64,000 bases of DNA. Source: Rallus limicola. Its lineage: Eukaryota; Chordata; Aves; Gruiformes; Rallidae. The DNA lies in contig JAKCOZ010000639.1 of assembly GCA_022605955.1 (NCBI GenBank), forward strand, positions 1-64,000, in the 5' to 3' direction. The stretch's first letter is position 1. Every line of letters begins with the position of its first letter. Shown piece by piece: positions 61,985 to 64,000 of this stretch. The notes beneath the pieces are model-generated. The model searched no databases. It worked only from the letters and a program-made list of their open reading frames with translations, and was not told the origin of the DNA. Position numbers and translations under genes: made by a program.

Positions 61985-63964
61985 GTCTGCTTGTGTGTCC
62001 TGTTAGGAGGTTTCAGACAAGCTATGCCTTTCAGGCCTAGATTCTTTACTTTGGGAGTTATTGCTGGACGTTTAGCATGTTTTGAACTGCAGTCTGCTAG
62101 GGCCAAGAAAAGCACTGTAGGAGGTAGCAGGCATGTTCCCTCTTTCCAGGCAAAGGAAAAGGCTGAGAGCCAAAGTGACAGGATCTGCTTGTGTGTCCTG
62201 TTAGGAGGTTTCAGACAAGCTATGCCTTTCATGCCTAGCTTCTTTACTTTGGGAGTTATTGCTGGACGTTTAGCATGTTTTGAACTGCAGTCTGCTAGGG
62301 CCGAGAAAAGCACCGTAGGAGCTTCCAGGCATGTTCCCTCTTTCCAGGCAAAGGAAAAGGCTGAGAGCCAAAGTGACAGGGTCTGCTTGTGTGTCCTGTT
62401 AGGAGGTTTCAGACAAGCTATGCCTTTCATGCCTAGCTTCTTTACTTTGGGAGTTATTGCTGGACGTTTAGCATGTTTTGAACTGCAGTCTGCTAGGGCC
62501 GAGAAAAGCACCGTAGGAGGTTCCAGGCATGTTCCCTCTTTCCAGGCAAAGGAAAAGGCTGAGAGCCAAAGTGACAGGGTCTGCTTGTGTGTCCTGTTAG
62601 GAGGTTTCAGACAAGCTATGCCTTTCATGCCTAGCTTCTTTACTTTGGGAGTTATTGCTGGACGTTTAGCATGTTTTGAACTGCAGTCTGCTAGGGCCGA
62701 GAAAAGCACTGTAGGAGGTAGCAGGTATGTTCCTTCATTCCAGGCAAATGAAAAGGCTGAGAGCCAAAGTGACAGGGTCTGCTTGTGTGTCCTGTTAGGA
62801 GGTTTCAGACAAGCTATGCCTTTCATGCCTAGCTTCTTTACTTTGGGAGTTATTGCTGGACGTTTAGCATGTTTTGAACTGCAGTCTGCTAGGGCCGAGA
62901 AAAGCACCGTAGGAGGTTCCAGGCATGTTCCCTCTTTCCAGGCAAAGGAAAAGGCTGAGAGCCAAAGTGACAGGGTCTGCTTGTGTGTCCTGTTAGGAGG
63001 TTTCAGACAAGCTATGCCTTTCAGTCCTAGCTTCTTTACTTTGGGAGTTATTGCTGGACGTTTAGCATGTTTTGAACTGCAGTCTGCTAGGGCCGAGAAA
63101 AGCACTGTAGGAGGTAGCAGGTATGTTCCTTCTTTCCAGGCAAAGGAAAAGGCTGAGAGCCAAAGTGACAGGGTCTGCTTGTGTGTCCTGTTAGGAGGTT
63201 TCAGACAAGCTATGCCTTTCATGCCTAGCTTCTTTACTTTGGGAGTTATTGCTGGACGTTTAGCATGTTTTGAACTGCAGTCTGCTAGGGCCGAGAAAAG
63301 CACCGTAGGAGGTTCCAGGCATGTTCCCTCTTTCCAGGCAAAGGAAAAGGCTGAGAGCCAAAGTGACAGGGTCTGCTTGTGTGTCCTGTTAGGAGGTTTC
63401 AGACAAGCTATGCCTTTCATGCCTAGCTTCTTTACTTTGGGAGTTATTGCTGGACGTTTAGCATGTTTTGAACTGCAGTCTGCTAGGGCCGAGAAAAGCA
63501 CCGTAGGAGGTTCCAGGCATGTTCCCTCTTTCCAGGCAAAGGAAAAGGCTGAGAGCCAAAGTGACAGGGTCTGCTTGTGTGTCCTGTTAGGAGGTTTCAG
63601 ACAAGCTATGCCTTTCAGTCCTAGCTTCTTTACTTTGGGAGTTATTGCTGGACGTTTAGCATGTTTTGAACTGCAGTCTGCTAGGGCCGAGAAAAGCACC
63701 GTAGGAGGTTCCAGGCATGTTCCCTCTTTCCAGGCAAAGGAAAAGGCTGAGAGCCAAAGTGACAGGGTCTGCTTGTGTGTCCTGTTAGGAGGTTTCAGAC
63801 AAGCTATGCCTTTCAGGCCTAGATTCTTTACTTTGGGAGTTATTGCTGGACGTTTAGCATGTTTTGAACTGCAGTCTGCTAGGGCCGAGAAAAGCACTGT
63901 AGGAGGTAGCAGGCATGTTCCCTCTTTCCAGGCAAAGGAAAAGGCTGAGAGCCAAAGTGACAGG
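61985..63964 (+). repeat. Right-edge 9-monomer repeat of the HOR C landmark
   Basis: Landmark monomers 'aggcctagattc' lie at 61985 and 63767, only 9 units (1782 bp) apart instead of 28-29. In each case the landmark is preceded six units earlier by a 'ccttcattcc' or 'cttcattcc' monomer with 'ggcaaatg' (60797 and 62579; also 46541 before 47729). This suggests a recent short duplication of the landmark end of HOR C. The monomer at 61985 also carries 'gccaag' (CpG to CpA) near 62102. Confidence 0.75.
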
Positions 63965-64000
63965 ATCTGCTTGTGTGTCCTGTTAGGAGGTTTCAGACAA
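63965..64000 (+). repeat. Truncated final monomer (36 bp)
   Basis: First 36 bases of a monomer that begins with the 'atctgc' variant, following a landmark unit as in the other four cases. It is cut by the window edge, so the array continues beyond the window to the right. Confidence 0.95.

Larger units (their letters stand above)
1..64000 (+). repeat. 198-bp satellite, head-to-tail tandem array filling the window
   Basis: The same 198-bp unit repeats from the first base to the last, always in the same orientation, with no interruption by other sequence. Successive 'gtctgct' starts fall at 5950, 6148, 6346 and so on in exact 198-bp steps. From 5950 to 63965 the distance is 293 x 198 + 1, so only one net base is gained in 58 kb. 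Complete monomers run from 3 to 63964 (323 copies, net +8 bases). Most copies differ from the consensus at only a few positions. The unit is about 49% G+C, has a PstI core site (ctgcag, monomer positions 103-108) and only three CpGs. It has no transposon hallmarks such as terminal inverted repeats, LTRs, a poly(A) tail or target duplications. Strand is set by the phase described and carries no transcriptional meaning. The satellite family and species are not recognised. It is not the 171-bp primate alpha satellite, judging by length. Confidence 0.99.

Noticed and set aside
1..64000. CRISPR array
   Set aside because: Regular spacing, but the entire 198-bp unit is conserved. There are no short repeats separated by unique spacers, and no cas genes.
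1..64000. CENP-B box or similar centromere protein site
   Set aside because: No match to the conserved ttcg...cggg core could be found in the consensus or the common variants on either strand.
1..64000. tRNA- or 5S-derived (pol III) repeat
   Set aside because: 'ggttccaggc' faintly resembles a B box, but the invariant gttcga core and a correctly spaced A box are absent, and no cloverleaf can be drawn.
1..64000. Transposon or retroelement insertions in the array
   Set aside because: Monomer phase is unbroken from 4762 to 64000 apart from one base. No terminal repeats, target duplications or poly(A) tracts are present.
1..64000. Ribosome-binding sites ('aggagg' twice per monomer)
   Set aside because: The motif recurs simply because it is in the monomer. 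It is not placed before a plausible start codon of a non-repetitive gene, and the array does not look prokaryotic.

Overview
The whole 64 kb window is one uninterrupted block of satellite DNA. A 198-bp monomer is repeated head to tail about 323 times, always in the same orientation. I see no unique sequence, transposon, RNA gene or credible protein-coding gene. In the phase used here (monomer position 1 = the g of 'gtctgct'), complete monomers run from position 3 to 63964 and the last is cut at the window edge. The consensus monomer is about 49% G+C with three CpG dinucleotides (hand count), roughly a quarter of the expected number. Every CpG site also occurs in TpG or CpA form. That decay, the array size and the higher-order structure point to a eukaryotic genome with cytosine methylation, probably a (peri)centromeric, subtelomeric or other heterochromatic array. 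I do not recognise the monomer and cannot name the species.

Layout. (1) 3-1390: a distinct edge subfamily ('ctcgtg', 'caggcct'). (2) 3-4761: 23 single-base indels in 24 monomers; the other 59 kb has one. The same monomers are intact in a second copy about 6.1 kb away, so this looks like unpolished sequence near a contig end. (3) 1786-14463: two copies of a higher-order repeat (HOR) of 31 and 33 monomers, with a nested 7-monomer (1386 bp) period. (4) 14464-24759: a mosaic of local duplications (16-, 10-, 5- and 1-monomer offsets). (5) 24760-37431: a second HOR pair of 33 and 31 monomers, followed by a 12-monomer echo to about 39.4 kb. (6) 39412-47728 and 53471-61984: two copies of a third HOR (42 and 43 monomers) about 14 kb apart, separated by 47.7-53.5 kb, which mixes markers of blocks 5 and 6. 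(7) The right edge shows a 9-monomer spacing between landmark monomers.

Because 198 is divisible by 3 (66 codons), any frame lacking a stop in one monomer stays open across the array. This gives apparent reading frames of up to 12,413 codons on the minus strand and 7,463 on the plus strand over the same DNA. I treat both as artefacts of the repeat length, not genes. The real content of the window is its repeat architecture: in-register unequal exchange (gains and losses of whole 198-bp units), mosaic monomers suggesting gene conversion, CpG decay, and a sharp change in apparent sequence quality near 4.75 kb.
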